Shown here: piece after piece, positions 36,710 to 48,259 of the stretch
Position numbering within the stretch: position 1 is the first letter of the stretch
How the letters are laid out: each line of letters opens with the position of its first letter
NCBI GenBank assembly: GCA_030549335.1
Contig: CM060192.1
Span: 21,828,157 to 21,892,156, forward strand
Direction: 5' to 3'
Source of the DNA: Pontederia crassipes
Taxonomy: Eukaryota > Streptophyta > Magnoliopsida > Commelinales > Pontederiaceae
DNA length: 64,000 nucleotides
Program-made: the position numbers and the translations under genes
Notes under the pieces: model-generated
Databases searched by the model: none
Told to the model about the DNA's origin: nothing
Seen by the model: the letters and a program-made list of their open reading frames with translations, nothing else

Positions 36710-39547
36710 TGTCACGGACGTGCCCTAAAAATATCATTTGTGCATAATCATGCATTTAATTAACATACTAAGTTAGTTTGGATGTCCATTTAGTGATATT
36801 TGTATATAGTAATTGATATTTCGATTAGTGCATAATGACTACTTAATTATCGATAAACTTTACAAAGTAATTATATACGATTATTAGGAATAAATCATAA
36901 AATTTCTAAATATAAAAATATATATGTTCAAATAGATTAAGTAAGCTTAATTAGGGTTAAAACACTTAGTTATGACAAAAATATGTGATTGATCATCACT
37001 TAAGTTCCAAGCAGCTGAAGCAGACAGGTGAGAGCTGCTCAAATGGATATTTTTTCAAACCGTCATAAGACCTCAGAAAATTCTGAAAAAAAAATATATA
37101 GCCACTAAACATTATATTTTCACCGTAGAAAAATTATCAGAGGAAGAACTCGAGCGATTCGACCTGGGGAAAATCAGGAACATCGGCTGTTCCAGGTGAG
37201 TTTTGATCCGGAAATTTGTCTTCTGATTGAGAGAATCATTACATGGTGATAAACGGACCATAAATTATGAAATTTTGTATGGTTCATACATTCTAAGGTA
37301 GCTTTCCATGGCCTCTGGAATCATCTAAACAAGAGTTCTATAGAGGAAGTGATGAACTTAACTTCGCATGTCACTCATCCTGTCCCGAGTCTGATATAAG
37401 TCTCGATTGTAAATTAGGGCACGATTCGAATAAAGTTAATTAGGGTTTGAAATTTGGATATGTTTAAATAGACATTTCAAGGGTTAGGTGAGAAGTGGAA
37501 TCATACTATTTGCACTTGTATTTAGGGAGAAATGAATTTTTCATTTCATAGTGATGCTTCTGTCAAATTCCAGGACATTTACATATTGCGATCCGAATTA
37601 ACTATTTTTGTTATAAGTCTGTATAGCGAGTTAAATTCTCTCATTTTTATGCAAAACTACTAATGAAGTCTAGATTTCATTAAAATTATGCCCTAGTTAA
37701 ATGGACAAGTATTAAGAAACATATAAATTAAAATTTCAGTGACATACAGTCTGTCAGGGCACAAACCCTAGGTCAGATTGCTTGAGATGTCCTGACTTAC
37801 TCACTTGGAATTTGATAATGATACTTGGGGGTTGAAAACCTTATTATGTTTAGTTTCTAATTAATCTAGAATCATAATATTTTCCCATGTGGTTAAGAAG
37901 TTATGAATTATTGATTGACAGACATTCAGTCTGAAATCCCGAAACATCACCTAGTTAAGCTTTGGAGAATTGAAAAGTTTCAAGTATGGAATAGCTTATG
38001 AATATGAATACCTAAAGTTAGAAATTGATATTAAAGAGGATTACATGCATTTTAGGGTGCATAATCATTCATGCATCATGAACATGCATTGCATATTACC
38101 TTATTAGTGACGGAGAAGTAAAAAAGCATTATTGCTTGTAGGAAAATATCAAGTTGCAAGTGAAAGGGAGAAAATCTAATAAACCTCCTTGAAGTGATAA
38201 AGTAAAAGATGAGTGGGTAAAATTACAACATAGCAAAATGTTATATGTTAATTATTTTATTTATGGTATTACCTCAAGCAAAGCTTATTATTGTTATTAT
38301 TGAAAAATATCTTGAGATATGAAAATTATTTATGATATGTTTCAAGGATTTCATATGAGAAGGAGTAACATCTTATACAAAAATGTTTTTAGGGAACAAT
38401 GCTTGTGAAGTGAAAATAAGTTTTATTTTATAATGATATGAGATTATGACATGTGTATTTTGATATTGTTAAACTCCATGTGTTCATTAGCCATGCTATT
38501 TGAAAAAGGTCTTTGGGACTGCATTCGATATACATGAACCTTTGGGGCGTATATCGAGTGTCTTTGTCCTTTGGGGGCTGCTCTGCGTGCACGTATTGAC
38601 CCATGATCGCTCAGCATATTTGAGAATCATGATTGGGTGGCACACAATTATGATTGGGATACGTATTGACCCATGATTTGCTCTGCGTATCCGAGACTCT
38701 TGATTGTGAAGCTCTGCTTAACTGTATGACACACAATCATCGAGGGATACGTATTAACCCATGATTTGCTCTGCGTATTCTTGACTCTTGATTATGAAGC
38801 TCTGCTTAACTGTATGACACATGATCATAGAGGGATACGTATTGACCCATGATGAGTATGTGCAATGACACATGCGTGGAGTTTAAATATGAAAATTATG
38901 ATATCTTGAATTACTTTTACTTATGTCAAAGTTCATATGATTTGACAAGTTATGTTATATATGCTATGCTTTAAATATTTTCTCATATGAAAGAAATGTG
39001 GTTATTTAAATGTCATATGCTATATGCACTCGTATTGTTCCCCTATGTTGTACTTTTATTCCACTCACTGAGCAAATGATTGTTGCTCATAAAACTCATT
39101 TTAAATATTTTTTTCAGATACTCGTAAGTTCTCGAGTTGAGTCGACTCGGAGCTTATTTTTGCTGCATATGGAGAAGAGGTCGAGCCGCTGGAGCGCTTT
39201 AATCCCCCTTCACTTTTGTTTTTGGAAGCATGCATGTGTAATAGATAGTCTTAGATATGTTGTAATTAAGTCTGTGAGGAACTTTTTGTAAGGTTGTATA
39301 AGACTTGATCCTGTGGGATTATATGTGAGATGATTTGTGAAAAAAAATATGATGACAATATGCGAATGTCATATCTTATAGTTCTTTTTAAACTTTGATG
39401 GATATATATCCATCTTTTGTATGTGTGGGCTAATAACACAAGAAAGTAAGGGAGGAAGATTTTGCCGATTTTATTTTAGGAATGGCTAAACGTAACTGAG
39501 ATTATGATAATTGAAATTAGAACTTAGTCACGGAGTTGGGTGTGACA
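36710..39547 (+). repeat. Tekay 3' LTR
   Basis: It starts TGTCACGGACG and ends GGTGTGACA. It contains the same tandem array as the 5' LTR. Confidence 0.92.
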
Positions 39548-41500
39548 AATAAAACTCTTTCGGACGTCCGATTCATCTCTACAAGAATATAGCGACTACT
39601 ATATCAGACTTCTGAAACTGGATGAGACGACCCACAGGGATTCGATTTCTAATTTTTTTGTAACCTATGGATCATAATATCATAATAATAAATATGGACT
39701 AGAACGGAAGTCTGAAAACTCTTCGGACGACCAAATTGAGAAATGCCGAGACTCGACAATGACGGCAATAACTAGTCGGTCGATTGAAACCCCTTTTGGA
39801 CGACCGATTTGGAGTATTCATGTTGGAAAAGTTTTCGACCCGACGGTTGACGGAACACTATCTAGGAGGTTCTCGAACTTTCAGTCGAGAGATTCGGTAG
39901 GTCGAAACTAGATCGATCATCCACTAGAATCAGTTTCATCTTCCTCGGTCGATTGATTTACATGTGGCTTTTGAATGGCCAAAAGAATGAACACCAAAAT
40001 GGACAACCAGACCATTTTTGGTCGACCGATGAACACAGATAAAATAGGCGTCCGATCTTCTTTCGGACAATCGTTGAATGCTCACCAATCAGACGAGCAC
40101 TCGACCCCTCGATCGCCAAATCTGTGGACAAAAAGAATATGACCTTAACCTGAACCACCTAATTGGACAAGTTTGTATCCACCTCATTGATATGGGTTAA
40201 TATGAACTTAAAGATTATCCGGATCCGCCTTTGCTCTCTACAACCTTGATTGATCTAAGTGAACGAAAGAGAGGCTCATGAATAAGGTAAAAGATTAGTG
40301 TTATCATGGCCTTGAGCGAGGTCATCTTGTCAGTTCGGGCACTTGCCGTGGCACTAATCCCCGACTGACTCACTATGGTTTAGGTAGTTACACACTTGTG
40401 TATTTAAAAGTAAAGAGCTCTTTCAACCTATGGATAAGATGAAAGATAATGAATGACTAAAGATGAATGAAAATATTTTGTCCTTACGAATATGAATATG
40501 AACTATGAACATGGATATGAAACTGAAATGAAATGAAAGGACATAAAACTATGATAATCTCCTGATTTCTTCTCCATCTCCATCTTTATATTTGTTCATG
40601 CTTATTTCTTATGAAACTAACTTATAACCTATATAAATTCACACTTAGCTTTATGCTAACAGTTGAGCTTGCTCCTCTGTGTGATCCCACCAGGTACATG
40701 ATATGATTGAGGGTTGGTTGATGTATGTGCAACGACTATAGCTTGATGGCGTGTGCACATAGTTATCTAGAGTTGTATGAGTCTTTCTATCTATCGAGTT
40801 GTAGTTGGGACCTATTGATGTTATGTATTATGGCATGAACTTTTACATGCCTAGGACTTATATTCTGACGATATGATGTATTTTTATTTATTTAGCTTCC
40901 GCATTTTTCTTAGTCAAGAGTTATAATATTTCAATTTTAAGTCTTCCACTTACTTGTCACTTTTCTTGACCATTGGAGTCCACGAAAGAAAGGATGTATC
41001 AAAAAGCCCGCGAGAGAAGATTACATCATGTGACGATGTCAAATTTTGGGGCATTACATATTACATATTTATCTTCTTGCTCTTATTCTAAATGTTTAAT
41101 AATTAAGTAAATTTTATCGTACTAAGATATCATGAAATTGTAAAGACCTCAATTTAAACAAGTTACATCGTATAATAAATAGAACAATAAATCAAACAAA
41201 ACTGTTATTATATTAACAAAATAATAAGTTTAATTGAAATTTCATTAAGAGCATGTGCATATCACGGGTCTTTAATGTGCGGTGACTAGAAAGGATGCAT
41301 AACCAAATCCATTTGAATATGCGAAAGAAATATCCTTGTTGAGCAGTCTATTGACGATCGCTCGTATATGATTCTTATTCACTGACATATGATGACGACA
41401 TACAATGAGTCTTCATAGTAGTGTGGCACAATAGGGCACTTATGTAGGTGAATATATCATGAGGCACAAAAAAATAATTGAATTATGTGAGCTTTCATCT
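39548..41500. other. Unassigned DNA, possibly the rest of an older LTR
   Basis: The first 650 bp or so are richer in CG, with repeated CGGACGACC / GGTCGACCG boxes. The part up to about 41059 ends GGGGCATTACA, like an LTR end, but I could not find the matching start. No gene is seen. DNA from 41060 on is plain AT-rich. Confidence 0.35.
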
Positions 41501-42232
41501 CACTGCTACAAGAAATAAGCCAATTAGCGACATGACTTAGCGACACAATGCTAGTGACGCTAATTCGACACTGTCAGGGTTGAAATAGAGGCGCGGTTGG
41601 GTCGACAGTTGTACGACGCTAGTTACTTCCCCATAGCCTCCCCTTAGCATTGCCTTTGCGTTACAACCACACGACGACATATGTGATGCCATCTCGAGAC
41701 TATTAAAATGTTGCGCTTCATTGGCGTCGCACAATAGCGATGCTAAATTAGTTGAAATGACGTTGCCTATTTTGTCAACGTCATTGTGACGCTCTTAGTT
41801 TTGTGCCACAACCCATGTGATGCTAGTTTGCATGTAATGTAGTGCTATTGCGATGCAAAAAGTTTAAAATAGTAAATTGATTGAATAATAATTATAATTG
41901 TATTCGTATATATGAGTAGAAATGCAAATATATGTACGTAAATAAAAATACACACACATATATATTTGTAAATATAAATAATAACGTATACATACAATAT
42001 ATGTCTTAATGATCTATAAATCATGTTATTATCTCCTAAGTCATATAATTACGAATATGAAATTAAGCCATATGATTTTTCTTAATAGTTCAATTTAAAA
42101 TGTTAAACATCTATCACTACAAGAAATTGGGTCATTGGTGAAGAGATATGTTGTAATATCCATGATCTAATACATAATGGATTCTATATTATATGGCTAT
42201 AATCAATTGAATATATGTGGTGTAGTATATGT
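41501..42232. mobile_element. CACTA-like terminal segment(s)
   Basis: CACTGCTACAAGAAATAAG at 41501 and CACTACAAGAAATTGG at 42115 match the standard CACTACAAGAAA end of CACTA (En/Spm) transposons, both in left-end orientation. After 41501, short GCGACGCTA-like boxes repeat on both strands (to about 41860), as in the subterminal repeats of these elements. No right end (TTTCTTGTAGTG) was found and no transposase is clear, so this is a remnant. Confidence 0.5.
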
Positions 42233-44917
42233 TGTCATGTCACGTAGTGATATAATAAGAATTTACATAATTTAACCAAAGTACTAAAGTATAATTAATA
42301 ATCATATTATGATAAAGCATATTCCTTTATGGTTAACTATGCATGTGATTTGTTAAGATTGGATTTAAGTCTAGTGGACCAATCAAATGACGCCAAGTGG
42401 CATATGAAAATATTGTAATAAAAATTAATATATAAATATGTGAATAAATTACATGGATTATATTATACTAATTAATATCAATTAGGGATGAAATTAATGA
42501 TTTTTAAATGTTAAATTTTAATTGGATAAGAATTTCAACTCTTGACATGCAAGCTGCCAGCAAGCTAGCAGCTTGCCACCTCATGCTTAGACTATATTTC
42601 CAATCGACCTGTTCAAGTGATAAAAATTTGAAAAAATTCGTATGGTCTTAGCCTTCTCTCTAGACAACACACAAAAAAGTTCGGACCACGACTCCTTTCA
42701 TGGACATTGAAGGAAATTTGAGAAGGAAGATCATTAAAGGTGAAGATTCTAACCCTAGACTGATAGTGTTCTTCCTATTCTTCCGCATCAATTCATCCTT
42801 ACAAATTATAAAATTTAACACGTAGAATAATCTCCGAGTCTAGTTTACATGAGATTTGGAATCATGTTAATAGGAGTTATGAAACGAAAGTTATGCTGTC
42901 AAGATTAAGGTACTATCACTCTGTCTGCCGAAATTGCTATCCGAATTTGTAAATTATGTATTAAATCCAATATGTCGTGTAATTATTTGATCATTTAGGG
43001 TGTTATATATATTGATGTTAGGTCTCATTTAAAATTTGAATCACTGGAAAATGATATGTGCAGCGAAAGTTATAAATATTTTACCGAACCTTACTCAGTC
43101 TGTTAGGATGGAGCTTAGGGCAGATTATGCTAGTATTGGTTAAATTTATTGTGCTCAGTATAAATAGGTATAAATTCAAGTAATTTTACGAGTTGTATCC
43201 TAGGATGTCTACTATTTGGGAAAATTAAAAGTACCAGAATAGGGAATTTTTATTATTTTATATAAATCATAAAAGTAAGGTTACTCAGCCTGTCAGAACA
43301 TAGAAACAACATAAAAGTAAAGCTGAATTTTGATTTTCATGAGAGCAAACCGTAATGAAATAGGATATGAAACTTTTGCAGATTAATGTCTATGTAATAT
43401 AAAAGTAAAAAAAATTGGAATGATGTCATTTGATTATGTATACCAGAAGATATGGATTTTTTTCTTTACTATGTGTACAATATGTCATAATATTAGGTCA
43501 ATCGTTATGTTTAATAGTTACAAGAGTAAATGTTTAAGGTTCATATACCATTTAAATTAATTGTGTTTCATGTGTGATAGTCTTCTGTTCAGAGCATAAA
43601 AGTGATGTGTTTCTTATTATTATTGTATAGGAGTAGAAGAGTAAAGTAGTGAAAAAGGAAAGGAAAAACTTTTTAGTAGATCTTATAGGTAAGTTGATTT
43701 CTCCTACTCTATGTTTTCACCTCTTTTGAATTCGGTGTGACATCGATTATTATATGTATTGAATATGTTTTGAAATGATATGAATTGATTTCAAGAAATG
43801 CAATTGTGAAAAATATATTTGCATGATTGTATGATTGCCCATTTGAAAAGCATATATGATATGATATGAATGAGTTATGAGAAGTGCAATCTTGTTCGAT
43901 TTGAAATAGTATTTAATATGATTCAACTTCTGATATTCAGGAAGTGCAATCTTGTTATATGATGAATCATAAATCTCCATCTGCCTGCATTGCATGTTTG
44001 ATGGTTGGAGCTAAGTGCTACATCGCTATCACGATGGGAGCCACCTCTCGAGTCCAATCTATCATTTTGTTCCCCAATAATGAGATGAGATAGGCTGGAG
44101 CTAAGTGCCATGCGGAGCTAAGTGCTACATCGTGGGGAGTCACGATGGGAGCCACATCTAGAATCCGTAGCGGTCACCTCTAGAATCCACCTATCGCTAT
44201 ATGATTGTTTCTCGAAAGGGATGAGGTAGAATGGAGCTAAGTGCTACATCGCTGATCACGATGGGAGTCACCTCTACAATCCACCAACCGACCACTGACC
44301 AATTGGTGATTCATACATACATACGAGAGTTTGCATTGCATACACATGTTTGATATTGTTAAATAACAGTGATTATGAATTGAGCGTGATGATATCAATT
44401 GGAATGTTATATATGTATTTATTAAATATATGAAAATATTGATTTTGATATTATGATTAATGTTTGTATTTTTATGTCTCTCTGAATTTATTAGATGATA
44501 ACACAAAGCTTATGAGTTATAAACTTACTGAGCTATTTTGGCTCATAATATTGTTTCAAATATTTTTCAAATTCATATAGCTCTTCGGGGATCGTGCGAG
44601 GTGATAGTCGTAAAAGGATTTTATAGTATCCTTGGTGGTATGATGAGAGGATTTATGTCTCTCGTATCTTTCTATTAAGATGTCGAGAGAGCTAGTCGTG
44701 TTTATTACTTATGTCAAAATAAGTTTTATTGAAAATAAAGTCATTTTGTCAAATGTAAGACTTAAGGTGTATTTATTTAATGATATACTTTTACTCTTAT
44801 GTTATAAAAGAGAATTAAATTAAATCATGTTTCCGCAATCTTTTCCAATTTTATTTGATTGTTCGTAATGAGTCGCGAACTCGGGTTTAACTCACGGATT
44901 AAATCGGGGTCGTGACA
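42233..44917 (+). repeat. Solo LTR, Tekay-like, with perfect target duplication
   Basis: It starts TGTCATGTCACG and ends GGGGTCGTGACA. TATGT flanks it on both sides (42228..42232 and 44918..44922). It is related to the LTR remnant ending at 14382 and, in a few boxes, to the full Tekay element's LTR. An internal array of GGAGCTAAGTGCTACATC and GATGGGAGCCACCTC units occupies about 44005..44290. No internal region is present, as expected after recombination between two LTRs. Confidence 0.9.
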
Positions 44918-45252
44918 TATGTAGTTATTAAAATTACCATCTTGACGTTAATACTCATCAGCGATAAGAAAAAACTAGTTGTGACACTTCGCTATAGGTC
45001 CTGCCGCTAAAAGCTCTTAGCGTCCAATGTAAATAATTGATCGTTGATTAGTTTTAGGGACCATCATAACTTTCTTTCTTAAAAGTTCAATAACGACTAG
45101 TATGTTGGTCATATATAACTTATATGGACTACTCAACTAGTCGACATAAAATCTTTAGTGACTTAAATATTAGTCGCTAAAGACATTATTTTTATGCTAG
45201 AAGAAATTTTTTAAGGATCAATGTTTTTGTCATTATAATCAATGTTTTTGTC

Positions 45253-45300
<48 letters not shown>

Positions 45301-46629
45301 TGGGGAAAAATATTCGATCATCAATACATTTTCAAAATGATAAAATTCTATATATTTAACATTCAAACCACAAAGTATTTTCAAAATTTAAAATTCTATA
45401 TTTGATAAGATTCAACTCATTCATTAAATATCAAATCAATTATCCATACAATATACAACTCAAATATTCATATGCAACATCCAAGATTTTCATTCAAATA
45501 TCTACAAAATTTCAAATAACACTTCTAAAAGAACATGTTCAAGAACTGAAAGGCAAAACTTTTCTTCCATTCATCTTCCTTTCTAGTCCAATGGACATTC
45601 ATAAAAATCTGTAAAATAAAAATGAGCATTAGTATTGATAATTAAAAATAACTTTACTTAGAAGCAATTGAGATTGTGTACTAACCAACAAAAAAATTCA
45701 ATCCGCCAAACATAGTCATTGTTGCTTCAAAAGAGGACAGTAATTAGATTAAAAAATTATTAGAAATAAAAATGTATAATAAAATAACACATAAAACAAA
45801 AATTAGTTTGTTCATAAGATTGTGATGTTGTTGAATTTTGAGTATTAGATTGTTGACTATGCATGAACTCCATCGACTATTACAATTGACCTTCCATAGA
45901 AGCTTCAGGTTCTTTTAGCAGTTTGTTTTCTTCTGTAGTTGTACGTAAATTAATAGTTCATGTTTCGAAAAACTATTTTCTTTCATTTCTTTTGCCATAA
46001 ACCCACCACTAAAGTTCATCGCATGACTACATTTTTTAGAACCAAACGTCGCTCTACTACTTCTAATGTGGGAAGCGTAAGTTCAACTTGTACAATCTCT
46101 TGTATATTGGCCTAAAAAATACATATTAATAAACATTTCATGAAGATCAAATCAAAATTATGATTAAACATACATATCTTTAAATGGTCTCTGGTTCCAC
46201 AAGCTTGTTATTTTTCTTGTATTTCTAAAAAAAAATAGTTGCAATATTCGGTGGGTTACCATCTTTACCTCTCTTTACATAAAAGACAATGAGATATGAA
46301 GTAAAAAAAATGCAAAAAAAATATTAATATATACATGTTGATAAATGAAATCTTTAAAAGGTTTGCTGCCAAAATGGTGAATTCTCTACAATGGAATTGA
46401 GTCCTCAAATTTTTTTTTGTCCAACAAAAATAACAAGATTGAGGTGGCCAAATGAACATCACAAATGTAAGAGGAAGAACAATCAAAGATGATTACAACA
46501 TTTTTGTTTTCACTTAAGATTGATACATATGCCATATATGTGGTTAGACAACTAATGGAGTTTACAGAGACCACAATAAAAAGACATACCTCAACAAAAA
46601 GGACCCTGGAGATCAAAACAAAGGGGCAC
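44918..46629. other. Possible CACTA remnant and AT-rich DNA
   Basis: 44940..45200 repeats GCGATAAG, TTAGCGTCC and AGTCGCTAAAGAC boxes like those at 41501..41860, so it is probably the same element split by the solo LTR. Minus-strand open stretches at 46265..46673 are not a family I can name with confidence. Confidence 0.4.
45254..45301. repeat. (TTA)n microsatellite
   Basis: About 16 uninterrupted TTA/ATT triplets. Confidence 0.97.
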
Positions 46630-48259
46630 TGATGCGGTAAATTTGTAACAAATAAATTTGTTAGCAAGTGCACTAGTCATATCAAGTAATAAAGTAGAGA
46701 GTAGAGTGTCGAACCTACGAGAAACTAGTTAAATCTAATGCATCTTAATAATCCACTAAGAGAAGAAAATTGTGTTGTGATATGAAAATAGAAAATAAAT
46801 ATACAAAAAATAAAATAACATAAAATAAAATAAATTGGTGTTGAGCTCAAGGATTATAGATGATTAAAAATAATGATTAACTAGCATGAATCACGATGAT
46901 GGTTGAATTATAACAATGATAAACATGTTCAGTTCTTGAGATGGATTAGGATTACCTAAATTAATGACCTCTACGCTAAGTAAGTTAAAGTATCTTAATT
47001 CCTGTAAAACTTAAGATCACAAATGATGAGTTAATCTTCAGTTAAGAAAGATATTAAGTTACATTAAGTTGTAATTCATAAACTAACAGTTATCGTCGCT
47101 GGGTAAAAACTGATAGATCGTACAAAATCTAGCACAAACGATGAGTTACAAGTTTTGTGTTATGATTGCTTCAACACTTAAGTTAAAGAACGATTTGCTA
47201 AAAATTATTAAATTCTAAAAGTAACCACACCAAATCTGGTTTGTAGTCTTATCTCAGAATAGAATAATTTTAGTAAAAAGCATTACGCACAATAATCATA
47301 ATAAAAAGAAACTGAAATAATTATATTAATACAATCTAACAATCGAGTTCATGCAGTTTTTTCAATAAAGTAAAAATCTTTATTATAGAATTAATTAAGA
47401 ATAAAAAATATGGGTAAAGAGCATCCAAACTATAGGTAGAAGATAGAATTCTTCGCCTTCGATGATCATGGATCATTGCAAAACACACGCGCTGAGTTGC
47501 TTTGCAGTTTCTTCCGAACAAACACTAAAAACTCTGAAATTCTTCTTCTGCAATGTAGCACAGCTCCCATGTCTCAAGCACCTCCAAAAACACAAGCACC
47601 ACCAGCACATTTTTTTCTATCTTCTATGGCTTTTATTTATAGCCTCCAGGGGTCCCAAGAGTTTTCGTAGAGTTTCGGTTTAATTCGAAGTCTTTTCATT
47701 TTAAAACAAAGTAAATTCATAATAGACTTTGATATGTCTTTAAAACCATTCAAAACTTCTTTAAATCTGAGTAACTATATTTTCTAATCATTCCTGAGGC
47801 TTAGGATTAAGTTTGGATTTGATCTTGACTTGAAATTCCCAAGAAAAATAAAAAAAAATGTTGAAAATAGCCTTCGTAACGGCCCATAACATGGATTTGA
47901 CGGCCCTTATAGTGTCCAAATAAAAAATTAGGCATTTTAACGAATCATAATGGGCTATTTACACCCTTACTGTTATGGCCGTTATGGTCATATAACTACT
48001 CGTTATATTCAATTCAGCCTTGACATCCTTCACTAATTTGCACTTTCAGGCTCCATTTTAATTCTCATTTGAGTGTCGTTTGTTTTTGTGGATTTCTGAC
48101 TCAATTCACTTGTTTTTTTGTAATAAAACACAGAATTTGGGTAGATTTCTATTGTTATCAAATTAAAACAAGTAGGGTCAGAAAATGATGCATGCTATAT
48201 GAAAATGAATCAACATGTGATTAAATGCATGGCTAATTATATGTTATATTTTGCATGCA
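46630..48259 (-). repeat. 3' LTR of the minus-strand Athila/Tat-like element
   Basis: On the plus strand it starts TGATGCGGTAAAT and ends TATTTTGCATGCA. It matches 52400..53999 closely over its length, including the CTAATTATATGTT box near the end. Confidence 0.9.

Larger units (their letters stand above)
28937..39547 (+). mobile_element. Tekay-type Ty3/gypsy chromovirus, near full length, inactivated
   Basis: The element is 10.6 kb with direct LTRs of about 2.8 kb (28937..31747 and 36710..39547). It has an initiator-Met tRNA primer site, a gag-pol region with a C-terminal chromodomain and a polypurine tract. The flanks AAAAA (28932..28936) and AATAA (39548..39552) form an imperfect 5-bp duplication. 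The first bases of the 5' LTR differ from the 3' LTR, so the left boundary has about 20 bp of uncertainty. The coding region has at least nine in-frame stops and two frameshifts, so it cannot move on its own proteins. Confidence 0.92.

Noticed and set aside
28937..39547. The idea that the Tekay element moved after its genes were already broken
   Set aside because: The LTRs differ enough outside the identical tract that the stops could have built up after insertion; the data do not require movement in trans.
46265..46673. Minus-strand open frames with hydrophobic segments
   Set aside because: No recognisable family and no transcript signals; probably decayed transposon DNA.
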